Shown piece by piece: positions 1 through 5,663 of a stretch of DNA of 8,172 nt. The notes under the pieces are model-generated. The model was given only the letters and a program-made list of their open reading frames with translations, was not told where the DNA came from and ran no database searches. Where the stretch lies: positions 1 through 8,172 of the forward strand of contig JAKSPV010000060.1 in assembly GCA_024404475.1 (NCBI GenBank), in the 5' to 3' direction. This DNA comes from Clostridia bacterium (GTDB lineage: Bacteria; Bacillota; Clostridia; Oscillospirales; CAG-272). How positions within the stretch are numbered: the first letter of the stretch is position 1; every line of letters starts with the position of its first letter. Position numbers and translations under genes: made by a program.

Positions 1-1030
1 CCGTTTCCTCAGGCAGTTCTTCTGCCGACTCTTCGGTTTCTTCGGCCGGTTCTTCCGGCACGGGAATCACCTCGGGCATCGGCTCTTCTGCCGGCTCCGC
101 CTGCGTTTCTTCCGGTGTTTCCTCAGGCAATTCTTCTGCTGGCTCTTCGGTTTCTTCGGCTGGCTCTTCGGCCGTCTCTTCCGGTGTTTCTTCCGCCGGG
201 GCGAACTGCGCCAGCCGCTCTTCCCTGTTGTCCTCTTCCGGCTCCGGCTCCGGCACTTTCAGCTCCGGCAGGATCCCGTCGTTGAACGTGATCGCCGCAC
301 CCGCGCGCGCTTCGTCTTCCGGGGTGGCCTTCGGACGCACCCGCACCGGGCGCTCCGCGAGATACTGCACGACGATGCCCGCCGCCGAGAGGGCGGCGCC
401 GACGCCGAGCGTGATCAGAAAGAGCACCGTGCGGTCAAGCGACAGGGCCGGCGCAAAACCGAGAACTTCGAGGAGCCGCACCGCGGCGAACGCCGCGGCA
501 AAGCCGGAAAGTCCGGAGAAAACGATCTCGCTGTGCCGCATCACGAGCGAGAGCAGTACCGCCGCGCCGACGCCGCAGAGCCCCGCAATGACGAGCGCCC
601 ACGCCGAGCCGAGCGCGGGAAAGATCTCCGTGATCCCCCAGAGCACGAGCCCGAACACGCTGAGCCCGTACGACAGGAACGCGCCGACCTGCCAGAGCAG
701 CGCGCCGATGATCCCGCAGATGAGCGCGGCACCGGCGACAAGCCCGAGAAGCACGAGAGACGAGAGAAACGGTGCGAAAATTTCGCAGAGGACCGCCGTC
801 ACCGCCGCGCCGAGAAGCGCCATTCCGAAAGCATGACGCACACGGCGAACCCGATAACCGAGGAAGCACCAAACAAGCGCTGCGGCGGCGAGTACGCCCG
901 CCACGACGAGCGCCAGCGGCGCGAGCCACAACGTGATCTGCGAGATCGCCTTGGCAACGGCTTCGCCGGGCAGCGGGATCGTCCGCGGCACCGTCGGCAA
1001 GAGAGTCAGATCCAGAAAAGCGAAAAACAT
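1..1030 (-). CDS. Multi-spanning membrane protein with Glu/Pro-rich repeat tail (3' end cut by window edge)
   Basis: This frame is open from an ATG at 1030 to the left edge without a stop (343 codons seen). GGAGG at 1043-1039 lies 8 nt before the ATG and fixes the start. Residues 30-225 are strongly hydrophobic with about six or seven likely membrane spans, rich in Gly and Ala. The motif CFLGYRVRRVRHAFGMALLG (residues 55-74) resembles the start of DUF4203/TMEM198-type membrane domains; this is a pattern match by eye and is tentative. After residue 230 the protein becomes soluble and very acidic: a short linker, then a Glu/Pro/Ala/Thr tail from about 260 containing a 38-residue direct repeat (288-325, repeated from 326). 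The tail is probably extended and may act as a spacer or binding arm. The gene has its own promoter at 1060-1088 and appears unrelated to the catabolic operon. Function unknown. Confidence 0.85.
   Translation of the reverse strand, partial: MFFAFLDLTLLPTVPRTIPLPGEAVAKAISQITLWLAPLALVVAGVLAAAALVWCFLGYRVRRVRHAFGMALLGAAVTAVLCEIFAPFLSSLVLLGLVAGAALICGIIGALLWQVGAFLSYGLSVFGLVLWGITEIFPALGSAWALVIAGLCGVGAAVLLSLVMRHSEIVFSGLSGFAAAFAAVRLLEVLGFAPALSLDRTVLFLITLGVGAALSAAGIVVQYLAERPVRVRPKATPEDEARAGAAITFNDGILPELKVPEPEPEEDNREERLAQFAPAEETPEETAEEPAEETEEPAEELPEETPEETQAEPAEEPMPEVIPVPEEPAEETEESAEELPEET
3..169 (-). repeat. In-frame 114-bp tandem repeat encoding a Glu/Pro tail
   Basis: Bases 3-55 recur at 117-169, offset by exactly 114 bp (38 codons); I count 48 identical positions of 53. 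On the minus strand the unit begins EEPAEETEE(P/S)AEELPEET and continues through PEETQAEPAEEPMPEVIPVP before starting again. The second copy is cut by the window edge, so the repeat number is unknown. Most mismatches are silent or conservative, which suggests duplication within the gene with the acidic composition maintained. Confidence 0.8.
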
Positions 1031-1059
1031 AAGTCACGCCTCCGATATCCGTTTTTTTC

Positions 1060-1088
1060 AGTATACCATACCGCGGCCGCATCCGCAA
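1060..1088 (-). promoter_or_regulatory. Promoter of the repeat-tail membrane protein gene
   Basis: On the minus strand TTGCGG (1088-1083), a 17-nt spacer and TATACT (1065-1060) are preceded by TGG (1068-1066), making an extended -10. Transcription would start near 1053, about 22 nt before the ATG at 1030, leaving room for the GGAGG site. The 13-nt stretch TATGGTATACTGA is identical to that at the promoter near 2197-2225. Confidence 0.65.
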
Positions 1089-1132
1089 GGTCTTTTTCGC
1101 GCCGCAGGTTTCGTTTTCCGTCACAAAACCGA

Positions 1133-1162
1133 ACTTTTCCGAACAAAAAGTCGGACAAAAGT
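1133..1162 (+). promoter_or_regulatory. Imperfect dyad just upstream of the plus-strand promoter
   Basis: ACTTTT-CCGA (1133-1142) is mirrored by TCGG-AC-AAAAGT (1151-1162) around an 8-nt centre, with a 2-nt insertion in the right arm. It ends 2 nt before the -35 box of the promoter at 1165-1193. The position suits a regulator binding site serving that promoter or the divergent one at 1060-1088. The region is A/T-rich and short dyads occur by chance, so this is a weak call. Confidence 0.25.
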
Positions 1163-1164
1163 GC

Positions 1165-1193
1165 TTGACCGGCCGGAGTCAAAATGGTATAAT
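1165..1193 (+). promoter_or_regulatory. Near-consensus sigma-A promoter for a small plus-strand transcript
   Basis: TTGACC (1165-1170), a 17-nt spacer and a perfect TATAAT (1188-1193) with TGG just before it (extended -10) make this the best promoter in the window. Transcription would start near 1200. The -35 and spacer also contain TTGAC...GTCAA (1165-1169 and 1178-1182) around a CCGGCCGG core, which could be an operator overlapping the promoter. It diverges from the promoter at 1060-1088. Confidence 0.75.
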
Positions 1194-1248
1194 ATCCGCG
1201 AAGTCCGGGGGACTATCCGCACGGCATGACAGAAAAGAGGTCTTGACA

Positions 1249-1287
1249 ATGTCGACGGCAGGATCCGGGCAGGTCGTTTATTTCTGA
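1249..1287 (+). CDS. Possible 12-residue peptide ORF inside the small transcript
   Basis: ATG at 1249 opens MSTAGSGQVVYF and stops at TGA 1285-1287. AAGAGG (1235-1240) sits 8 nt before the ATG, a plausible ribosome binding site. The peptide would have no membrane segment and no recognised family. An ORF this short is expected by chance in a 120-nt transcript, so translation is a possibility rather than a claim; the spacing of the purine-rich site is the only positive evidence. Confidence 0.2.
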   Translation: MSTAGSGQVVYF

Positions 1288-1291
1288 ACAC

Positions 1292-1323
1292 AAAACAGCC
1301 GGGCATCGCCCGGCTGTTTTTTT
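1292..1323 (+). terminator. Strong hairpin terminator, probably used from both strands
   Basis: AAAACAGCCGGGC (1292-1304), loop ATC and GCCCGGCTGTTTT (1308-1320) form a perfect 13-bp stem, followed on the plus strand by an uninterrupted run of seven T (1317-1323). It ends the small transcript from 1200. On the minus strand the same stem comes directly after the TAA of the YwaF-like gene (1322-1324) and is followed by TTTTGTGTT, so it likely also terminates that gene. Confidence 0.85.
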
Positions 1324-2137
1324 ATTTTGCTTTCTTCCGCTCTTTCAGTTTCTTCGCCGCCGTCTGACAGCCGATGAAGACCGTCACAAGCAGCGCGTCG
1401 AGCGCGAGATAAACGAGAAGCATCATCGGCGCCGTCAGAAACCGCAGGCCCGCCTCGGCGAGCTTGTCGGAGATGTCCTCGAACAGCGGCACGCCGCCCG
1501 CCTCGTAGTACTGCATGTAGTCCCAGCCGTGATAAAAGTCGGCCGGGATCACGAGCAGCGAGAAAACGCCGTGCACGGCAAACGCTTTCCAGATGTCGGA
1601 GAAGCGGAATTCCTTATAGCGCGTGACGACGATAAAGAGCGCGGTAAAGACCATGAGATAATGGAAGGTCATGGAGTAGAACGCGCCGAACGTGAAAAAC
1701 GGGTACCAGTTGAGCCCGCGGATAAAAAGAACGTTGCTGAGCCCGCCGACGAGACCGATCGTCGCGACCCACGAGAGGCACCAGTCATGCACCTTGCCCT
1801 TCGTGAACGCCGCGAATATCATGCAGTAGATGAAGAGCGAGCAGGTGTAGATCGGCAAAAGGCCTTCCCAGTTGAAGCCGCGCCCGGTCCGGACGTCCCA
1901 GACGCTCTCCCACGTCACCTTCGCGATCTCGAGGATCGGCAGAAGGATGCCGGCGACCTTCATGTACCGCTCGACGTTTTTCCGTTTCGCATTGCGGAAA
2001 ATGACGAGCAGAGCGGCGATCGAAACGAGCGTGAAGATCATGTAAAACCAGCGGGCGCCGCCGTCGTAATCCTGCCCGCTGTACCCGGCGATGTTGTACT
2101 TGTAGTCAAAAAAATGATATTCACCATTCCAGAACAT
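1322..2137 (-). CDS. YwaF/TMEM164-family integral membrane protein (TIGR02206-like)
   Basis: The predicted protein has 271 residues, close to the usual size of YwaF-type proteins, with about seven membrane spans (roughly 28-47, 60-78, 92-112, 120-140, 146-172, 182-202, 232-256) and a Lys-rich C-terminal end (262-271). Family signatures seen are LLPIYTCSL (93-101, with Cys99) and TFHYLMVF (157-164, with His159). Human TMEM164 has been reported to be a lipid acyltransferase that uses a conserved Cys; whether the bacterial branch shares this is unknown, so no reaction is assigned. I chose the ATG at 2137 because AAGGCAGG (2152-2145) lies 7 nt upstream. An in-frame GTG at 2182 would leave only about 8 nt from the predicted transcription start and lies in a small 5' hairpin. 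It has its own promoter and terminator, so it is a single-gene unit. Confidence 0.85.
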   Translation of the reverse strand: MFWNGEYHFFDYKYNIAGYSGQDYDGGARWFYMIFTLVSIAALLVIFRNAKRKNVERYMKVAGILLPILEIAKVTWESVWDVRTGRGFNWEGLLPIYTCSLFIYCMIFAAFTKGKVHDWCLSWVATIGLVGGLSNVLFIRGLNWYPFFTFGAFYSMTFHYLMVFTALFIVVTRYKEFRFSDIWKAFAVHGVFSLLVIPADFYHGWDYMQYYEAGGVPLFEDISDKLAEAGLRFLTAPMMLLVYLALDALLVTVFIGCQTAAKKLKERKKAK

Positions 2138-2144
2138 GAGCGTA

Positions 2145-2152
2145 CCTGCCTT
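2145..2152 (-). promoter_or_regulatory. Ribosome binding site deciding the YwaF-like start
   Basis: AAGGCAGG reads on the minus strand 7 nt before ATG 2137. No comparable site precedes the in-frame GTG at 2182. Upstream, TCGGC-CGTGT-GCCGA (2190-2176) can form a hairpin right at the predicted 5' end of the mRNA, which would enclose that GTG. Confidence 0.6.
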
Positions 2153-2196
2153 GTTGTTTTTGTGGTAGATGCGTTTCGGCACACGGCCGACGGCTC

Positions 2197-2225
2197 AGTA
2201 TACCATAATCCTCCAAAAAAAGCAA
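2197..2225 (-). promoter_or_regulatory. Promoter of the YwaF-like gene
   Basis: On the minus strand TTGCTT (2225-2220), a 17-nt spacer and TATACT (2202-2197) with TGG before it (2205-2203) form an extended -10 promoter. The predicted start of transcription is near 2190, giving an untranslated leader of about 53 nt to ATG 2137. It lies just past the operon terminator at 2231-2259, so the gene is separately transcribed. Confidence 0.65.
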
Positions 2226-2230
2226 GCATC

Positions 2231-2259
2231 AAAAAACCGCGCTCCGAAGGGCGCGGTTT
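2231..2259 (-). terminator. Terminator of the catabolic operon
   Basis: On the minus strand AAACCGCGC (2259-2251) pairs with GCGCGGTTT (2242-2234). The top of the stem is a C(TTCG)G tetraloop above one C-A mismatch, and six T follow from within the stem (2236-2231). It starts 24 nt after the TAA of the last operon gene (2283-2285) and ends just before the promoter of the next gene. Confidence 0.85.
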
Positions 2260-2282
2260 CCGTGCAAAGGAAGTGTTCGTTT

Positions 2283-3491
2283 TTATACCACCGCCGCGAT
2301 AATGCGGGCAAGGCGGCCCTCGTCGATCGGTTCGATCGCGGCGAGGCAGCCGTCGGCAGTCGCGCCGACGCGGAGGATCAGCTCACGGATCGCATCCGTG
2401 TCCGGCTTTTCGACGCCAGCTTCGCGGAGCGTTACCGGAACACCGCTCTCGCGGAAGAACGAAACGAGCGCGTCGACCGTTGCGGTTGCGGCGTCACCCG
2501 TGGGCTTTCCGGCGGCAAACGTTTCGCCGAAGAGCCGTCTGCCGAGCGCGGCAAACCGCGCCTCGCGTTCGGACGAGAGCCGGCAGACCTCGTGGAGGTA
2601 GCCGTTCATGAAGATCGCGAGCGTCACGCCGTGCGTCAGCCCGTACATCGCCGAGAGTGCGTGCCCCATCTTGTGCATCGGCGTCAGGGGGTACACGCCC
2701 GCCTGGATCCAGCCGTTCCACGCGATCGTCGTCACCCATTGGAGGTTCGTGCGGTGCGCGACGTTATCCGGCTCTGCCAGAACCGCGGGCAGTTCGGTCA
2801 TCACCGAGCGGAGCAGACTCTCGCCGAGCCCGTCCTGCACAGGGGACGTCTGATCGCCGTTCACGTACGCTTCGAGGATGTGCGACATCGCGTCCACGGC
2901 GCCCGCCGCCGTCATTCCGGCGGGGACGGAGACGGTCAGGGAGGGATCAATGATCGCGGCACGCGGATAGAGGCACGGCGCGGAGAGCCCGACCTTCTCG
3001 CCGAGCTCGTCGTTCGTCACGACAGAAACGCAGTTCGTTTCGCTGCTCGTCGCGGCGACGGTCGGGATCATCACGGTCGGCAGCGCCGCCGTCGGCGGCA
3101 CGGCCACTTTTTTCGACGCACGGCTGTTGAACATCTTCCAGACGTCGCCGTCGTAAAGCACGCCTGCGGCGATCGCTTTCGTCGCGTCCATGACGCTGCC
3201 GCCGCCGATGGCGATGCAGAAATCGACGCCCTCGCGCCGGGCAAATTCGACCGCCTCGCGCACCTCGGAAAGCCGCGGGTTCGCGGAGATGCCGAGGAAA
3301 TACGCGTACCCGACGCCGAGGTCGGTCAGCGATCTCTCGACGTTCGCCATCAGCCGGTCGAGGTACGCCCGTCTGCCGTAGGAAACGATCAACGCTTTCC
3401 CGCCGATGCCGCGGACGGCATCGGCGATGTTGTCAGAGGCGCCCGCGCCGAAGACGATCTTCGTCGGGACGCAGAGGGAAAACGGTCTCAT
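2283..3491 (-). CDS. Iron-dependent alcohol dehydrogenase, YqhD/butanol dehydrogenase type
   Basis: The protein has 402 residues and would reduce an aldehyde to an alcohol (or the reverse) with NAD(P)H in the cytoplasm. The nucleotide-binding motif GGGSVMDATK is at 96-105. Metal ligands follow the family pattern Asp200, His204, His273 and His287 with the expected 4- and 14-residue spacings. HKMGHALSAMYGLTHGVTLAI (273-293 region) closely resembles the YqhD/BDH signature rather than the FucO one. Typical substrates of that branch are short-chain aldehydes, but the natural substrate here is not shown by the sequence. It begins 3 nt after the stop of the zinc dehydrogenase gene with only a weak upstream CGGA, so it is probably translated by coupling. 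It is the last gene of the operon. Confidence 0.9.
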   Translation of the reverse strand: MRPFSLCVPTKIVFGAGASDNIADAVRGIGGKALIVSYGRRAYLDRLMANVERSLTDLGVGYAYFLGISANPRLSEVREAVEFARREGVDFCIAIGGGSVMDATKAIAAGVLYDGDVWKMFNSRASKKVAVPPTAALPTVMIPTVAATSSETNCVSVVTNDELGEKVGLSAPCLYPRAAIIDPSLTVSVPAGMTAAGAVDAMSHILEAYVNGDQTSPVQDGLGESLLRSVMTELPAVLAEPDNVAHRTNLQWVTTIAWNGWIQAGVYPLTPMHKMGHALSAMYGLTHGVTLAIFMNGYLHEVCRLSSEREARFAALGRRLFGETFAAGKPTGDAATATVDALVSFFRESGVPVTLREAGVEKPDTDAIRELILRVGATADGCLAAIEPIDEGRLARIIAAVV

Positions 3492-3494
3492 ACG

Positions 3495-4535
3495 TCAGTC
3501 CGTGATCCCGTTCGGGTGGAGCATGACCTTGATGCCTTCGAGGTTCTGCGCGACGGCAAAGCCCTTCTCCCAGTCATCAAGCTCGAAGTGGTGCGTCACG
3601 AGCGGCGCGGTCTTGACCTTGCCGGTCGCGATCAGCTTGAGGGCGGTCTCCCAGCTCGTCCAGTTGTGACCGAACGTGCCGATGAGGGAGATCTCGTGCG
3701 CGGTGAGGAGCGAGTATTCGATCTCGAGTTTCGGCTTCGTCAGGCCGATCTGGATCAGCTTGCCCTTCTTTTTGAGCGCCGTCATCGCGGCACAGATCGC
3801 CGCGCCGGAGCCCGTTGCGTCGTAGGCGAGATCGACGCCCACACCGCCGGTGATCTCTTTGATGCGCTGTTGCAGGTCTTCGCGCTGGACGTTGACCGTG
3901 TACTCGATGCCGAGCTCCTTCGCGGTAGCGAAGCGCGGCTCGTCCGCGTCAAGACCGGTGATGATGACGCGTGCGCCGAGACTGCGGACGACCTGCGCCA
4001 CGAGCAGACCGATCGCACCGCATCCGGAGACGAGAGCGATATCAGTGGATTTGACGGGCGCGGTGTCGTAGACCGCGTGCACCGCCACGGCGAGCGGCTC
4101 ACAGACGGCGCCGTTCGAGAACGAAACGCTGTCCGGCAGCGCGTGGAGAATGCCCTCGCGGGCGACCATGTATTCCGCCATGCCGCCGTCCACGCCGTAG
4201 CCGATCGAGAGGCGCTTGTCGCACATCAGGTAGTTGCCGCTCCGGCAGTAGTAGCAGTGGCCGCAGATGACCTGCGCGGTCTCGCAGACGACTCTGTCGC
4301 CGACTTTCGCGGAGGTGACGTCCGAGCCGATCTCGGCGACGACGCCGGAAAGCTCGTGTCCGAGCACGACCGGCGGATTGCTCCATGCGTGCCCCGCGCG
4401 GATTTTGAGGTCGGTGCCGCAGATGCCGACGGCCTTGACTTTGACGAGCACCTCGCCCGGGCCGATCGACGGTTTTTCTTTCTCACGCAGCTCGACGAAG
4501 CCCTCGCCCGGCTGCATTTTCATCAGTGCTTTCAT
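3495..4535 (-). CDS. Zinc-dependent medium-chain dehydrogenase, sorbitol/threonine dehydrogenase-like
   Basis: The protein has 346 residues and would oxidise a secondary alcohol of a polyol or sugar (or reduce the ketone) with NAD(P). The catalytic zinc site is seen as Cys39 in GICGTD, His60-Glu61 in GHELSG and Glu146 in VCEPLAV. The structural zinc site is Cys91, Cys94, Cys97 and Cys105. The Rossmann glycines are GCGAIG (171-176), followed by the second-strand stretch VIITGLDADEPR. Both zinc sites are intact, so it should be active. The start is ATG 4535 with GAAAGGA 9 nt upstream; the frame is open to 4640 but that part overlaps the previous gene. The gap to the previous gene is 40 nt with no promoter visible. 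A polyol dehydrogenase beside transketolase suggests ketose formation from a polyol; the exact substrate cannot be read. Confidence 0.9.
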   Translation of the reverse strand: MKALMKMQPGEGFVELREKEKPSIGPGEVLVKVKAVGICGTDLKIRAGHAWSNPPVVLGHELSGVVAEIGSDVTSAKVGDRVVCETAQVICGHCYYCRSGNYLMCDKRLSIGYGVDGGMAEYMVAREGILHALPDSVSFSNGAVCEPLAVAVHAVYDTAPVKSTDIALVSGCGAIGLLVAQVVRSLGARVIITGLDADEPRFATAKELGIEYTVNVQREDLQQRIKEITGGVGVDLAYDATGSGAAICAAMTALKKKGKLIQIGLTKPKLEIEYSLLTAHEISLIGTFGHNWTSWETALKLIATGKVKTAPLVTHHFELDDWEKGFAVAQNLEGIKVMLHPNGITD

Positions 4536-4544
4536 GTTTCTATG

Positions 4545-4551
4545 TCCTTTC
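4545..4551 (-). promoter_or_regulatory. Ribosome binding site deciding the zinc dehydrogenase start
   Basis: GAAAGGA on the minus strand is 9 nt before ATG 4535. It supports a 346-residue product starting MKALMKMQPG over a longer in-frame start that would run into the upstream gene. Confidence 0.6.
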
Positions 4552-4575
4552 GTGCGGGTTGAATCCCCTGAAAAA

Positions 4576-5658
4576 TCAAAGAATGGCTTTGTAGATGGCT
4601 TCCATCTCGGCGACGGAGGTCGGAACGTAGCAGTTGGCAAGAAGCCGCTGCTGGTTCTTCTCGACGTCGAGGGCGAAGTCGTGCGCTTCCCTGTCGCTCA
4701 TGCCGTACGACGACATCGGGGCGCGGGGCGCCAAAGCGTCGATCAGCGCTTCGAGCTCGTCGAGCGGTCCGGTCAGGACAAGCAGCGAAGCAAAGCGTCC
4801 GCCGGGCGCTTTCTTCTCATAGTAGCGCAGCGCCGCCATCATCACCTCGTAGTTCGAGGCGCCGTGCGGCAGGTGGTAGTTCCCGCCGATCGGGTACGAC
4901 ATTGCGTGGATGAGCCCGCAGCCCGCGTTGGAGAACGCGATGCCCGCCTCGGTCGAGGCGAGGATGAAGTCGCCGAGGAGGGCTTTGCGGCTCTCGGCGC
5001 CGTTCGTCAGAATATAGCGGTAGCCCGCGACGAACGTCTTGATCGCGCTCTCGGAGAAGAGCGACGTGATCGCGTTCGCCTTCGGCGAGAGGTACGATTC
5101 GATCGCGTGAATGAGCGCGTCGATCGACGAGTGCATGAAGACCTTCATCGGCAGCGTCGAGATCAGCTCGGCGCAGAGCACCGCGTCGTCCGCGAACAGG
5201 ACGTCGTCCGCAAGCCCGATCTTCGTCCCGAGTTTCGGGAACGCCGAGACGGAAATGTTCGTCACCTCGCTGCCCGTGCCGCACGTCGTCGGCAAAATGA
5301 GCAGCTGCTTCTCGCGCGTCGCCGTCTGCTTCTTCTGGAACAGAAGCTGGCAGTCGTCCCAGCCGCCCGTGGCGAGCAGTTTGCCGATGTCGATGACGGA
5401 GCCGCCGCCGACCGCGACGACGCGGTCGTACGGTTTCTTCGCCGCCGCGGCGCGGATCGCCATGATCATGTCCTCGGTCGGCTCGCCCGTGCCGAAGTCC
5501 TCGACGATGATGACGCTGCCGACGGGGGTTTCTTTCAGGAACGTGTCGTATATGATGCGGCTCGTGATGAGGAGATCACTGCCGCCGACGGCGTAGGACG
5601 AAACGACTTCCGCCCACGTCGCGAACTGTGTGATTTTCGGAACGACTCTGAAACTCAT
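4576..5658 (-). CDS. Iron-dependent alcohol dehydrogenase, 4-hydroxybutyrate dehydrogenase-like
   Basis: The protein has 360 residues, of the same superfamily as the enzyme at 2283-3491 but clearly a different branch. The nucleotide motif GGGSVIDIGK is at 84-93, LPTTCGTGSEVTNIS at 122-136, and metal ligands are Asp180, His184, His251 and His265 with normal spacing. The CGTGSEVTN and HAMSYPIGGNYHLPHG signatures recall clostridial 4-hydroxybutyrate dehydrogenases, which interconvert succinic semialdehyde and 4-hydroxybutyrate; in this operon a small hydroxyaldehyde is equally plausible. An ATG at 5664 overlaps the preceding TAA, but AGAAAGGG (5674-5667) lies 8 nt before the second ATG at 5658, which I prefer. 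Gap to the transketolase gene is 5 nt, so expression is coupled. Substrate assignment is inference; family is firm. Confidence 0.9.
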   Translation of the reverse strand: MSFRVVPKITQFATWAEVVSSYAVGGSDLLITSRIIYDTFLKETPVGSVIIVEDFGTGEPTEDMIMAIRAAAAKKPYDRVVAVGGGSVIDIGKLLATGGWDDCQLLFQKKQTATREKQLLILPTTCGTGSEVTNISVSAFPKLGTKIGLADDVLFADDAVLCAELISTLPMKVFMHSSIDALIHAIESYLSPKANAITSLFSESAIKTFVAGYRYILTNGAESRKALLGDFILASTEAGIAFSNAGCGLIHAMSYPIGGNYHLPHGASNYEVMMAALRYYEKKAPGGRFASLLVLTGPLDELEALIDALAPRAPMSSYGMSDREAHDFALDVEKNQQRLLANCYVPTSVAEMEAIYKAIL

Positions 5659-5663
5659 ATGCA

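Larger units (their letters stand above)
1200..1323 (+). ncRNA. Candidate small RNA (about 120 nt) between strong promoter and strong terminator
   Basis: A near-consensus promoter (1165-1193) is followed after about 100 nt by a 13-bp terminator hairpin with seven T, defining a transcript of roughly 1200-1323. No protein longer than 12 residues fits in it on this strand. The 5' end can fold as AGTCC-GGG-GGACT (1202-1214). I do not recognise 6S RNA, SRP RNA, tmRNA, RNase P or a known riboswitch. Downstream on this strand there is only the converging 3' end of the YwaF-like gene, so it is not a leader for a plus-strand gene. It could be a trans-acting sRNA, a tiny mRNA (see 1249-1287) or an antisense regulator. 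Transcript ends are inferred from motifs only. Confidence 0.5.

Noticed and set aside
435..1124. A 229-codon minus-strand frame and overlapping plus-strand frames in the first 1.1 kb
   Set aside because: The true frame here is the edge-truncated one starting at 1030, which has GGAGG, a promoter and clear membrane segments; the others give Arg/Ser/Ala-rich sequence.
1226..1246. A six-codon ORF (MTEKRS) in the small transcript
   Set aside because: No ribosome binding site precedes its ATG, and it is too short to distinguish from chance.
1243..1248. A perfect TTGACA that could be a second -35 box
   Set aside because: No -10-like sequence occurs 16-18 nt downstream (the expected place reads CGGGCA), and it lies inside the predicted small transcript.
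2169..4562. A 797-codon open frame on the plus strand opposite two dehydrogenase genes
   Set aside because: Its translation is Arg/Asp/His-rich low-complexity sequence with no family motifs, and it is exactly antisense to two well-recognised enzymes. Long antisense frames are expected in GC-rich coding DNA.
4536..4575. A possible internal promoter between the 4-hydroxybutyrate-dehydrogenase-like and zinc dehydrogenase genes
   Set aside because: No paired -35 and -10 elements are seen in the 40-nt gap; only a ribosome binding site is evident.
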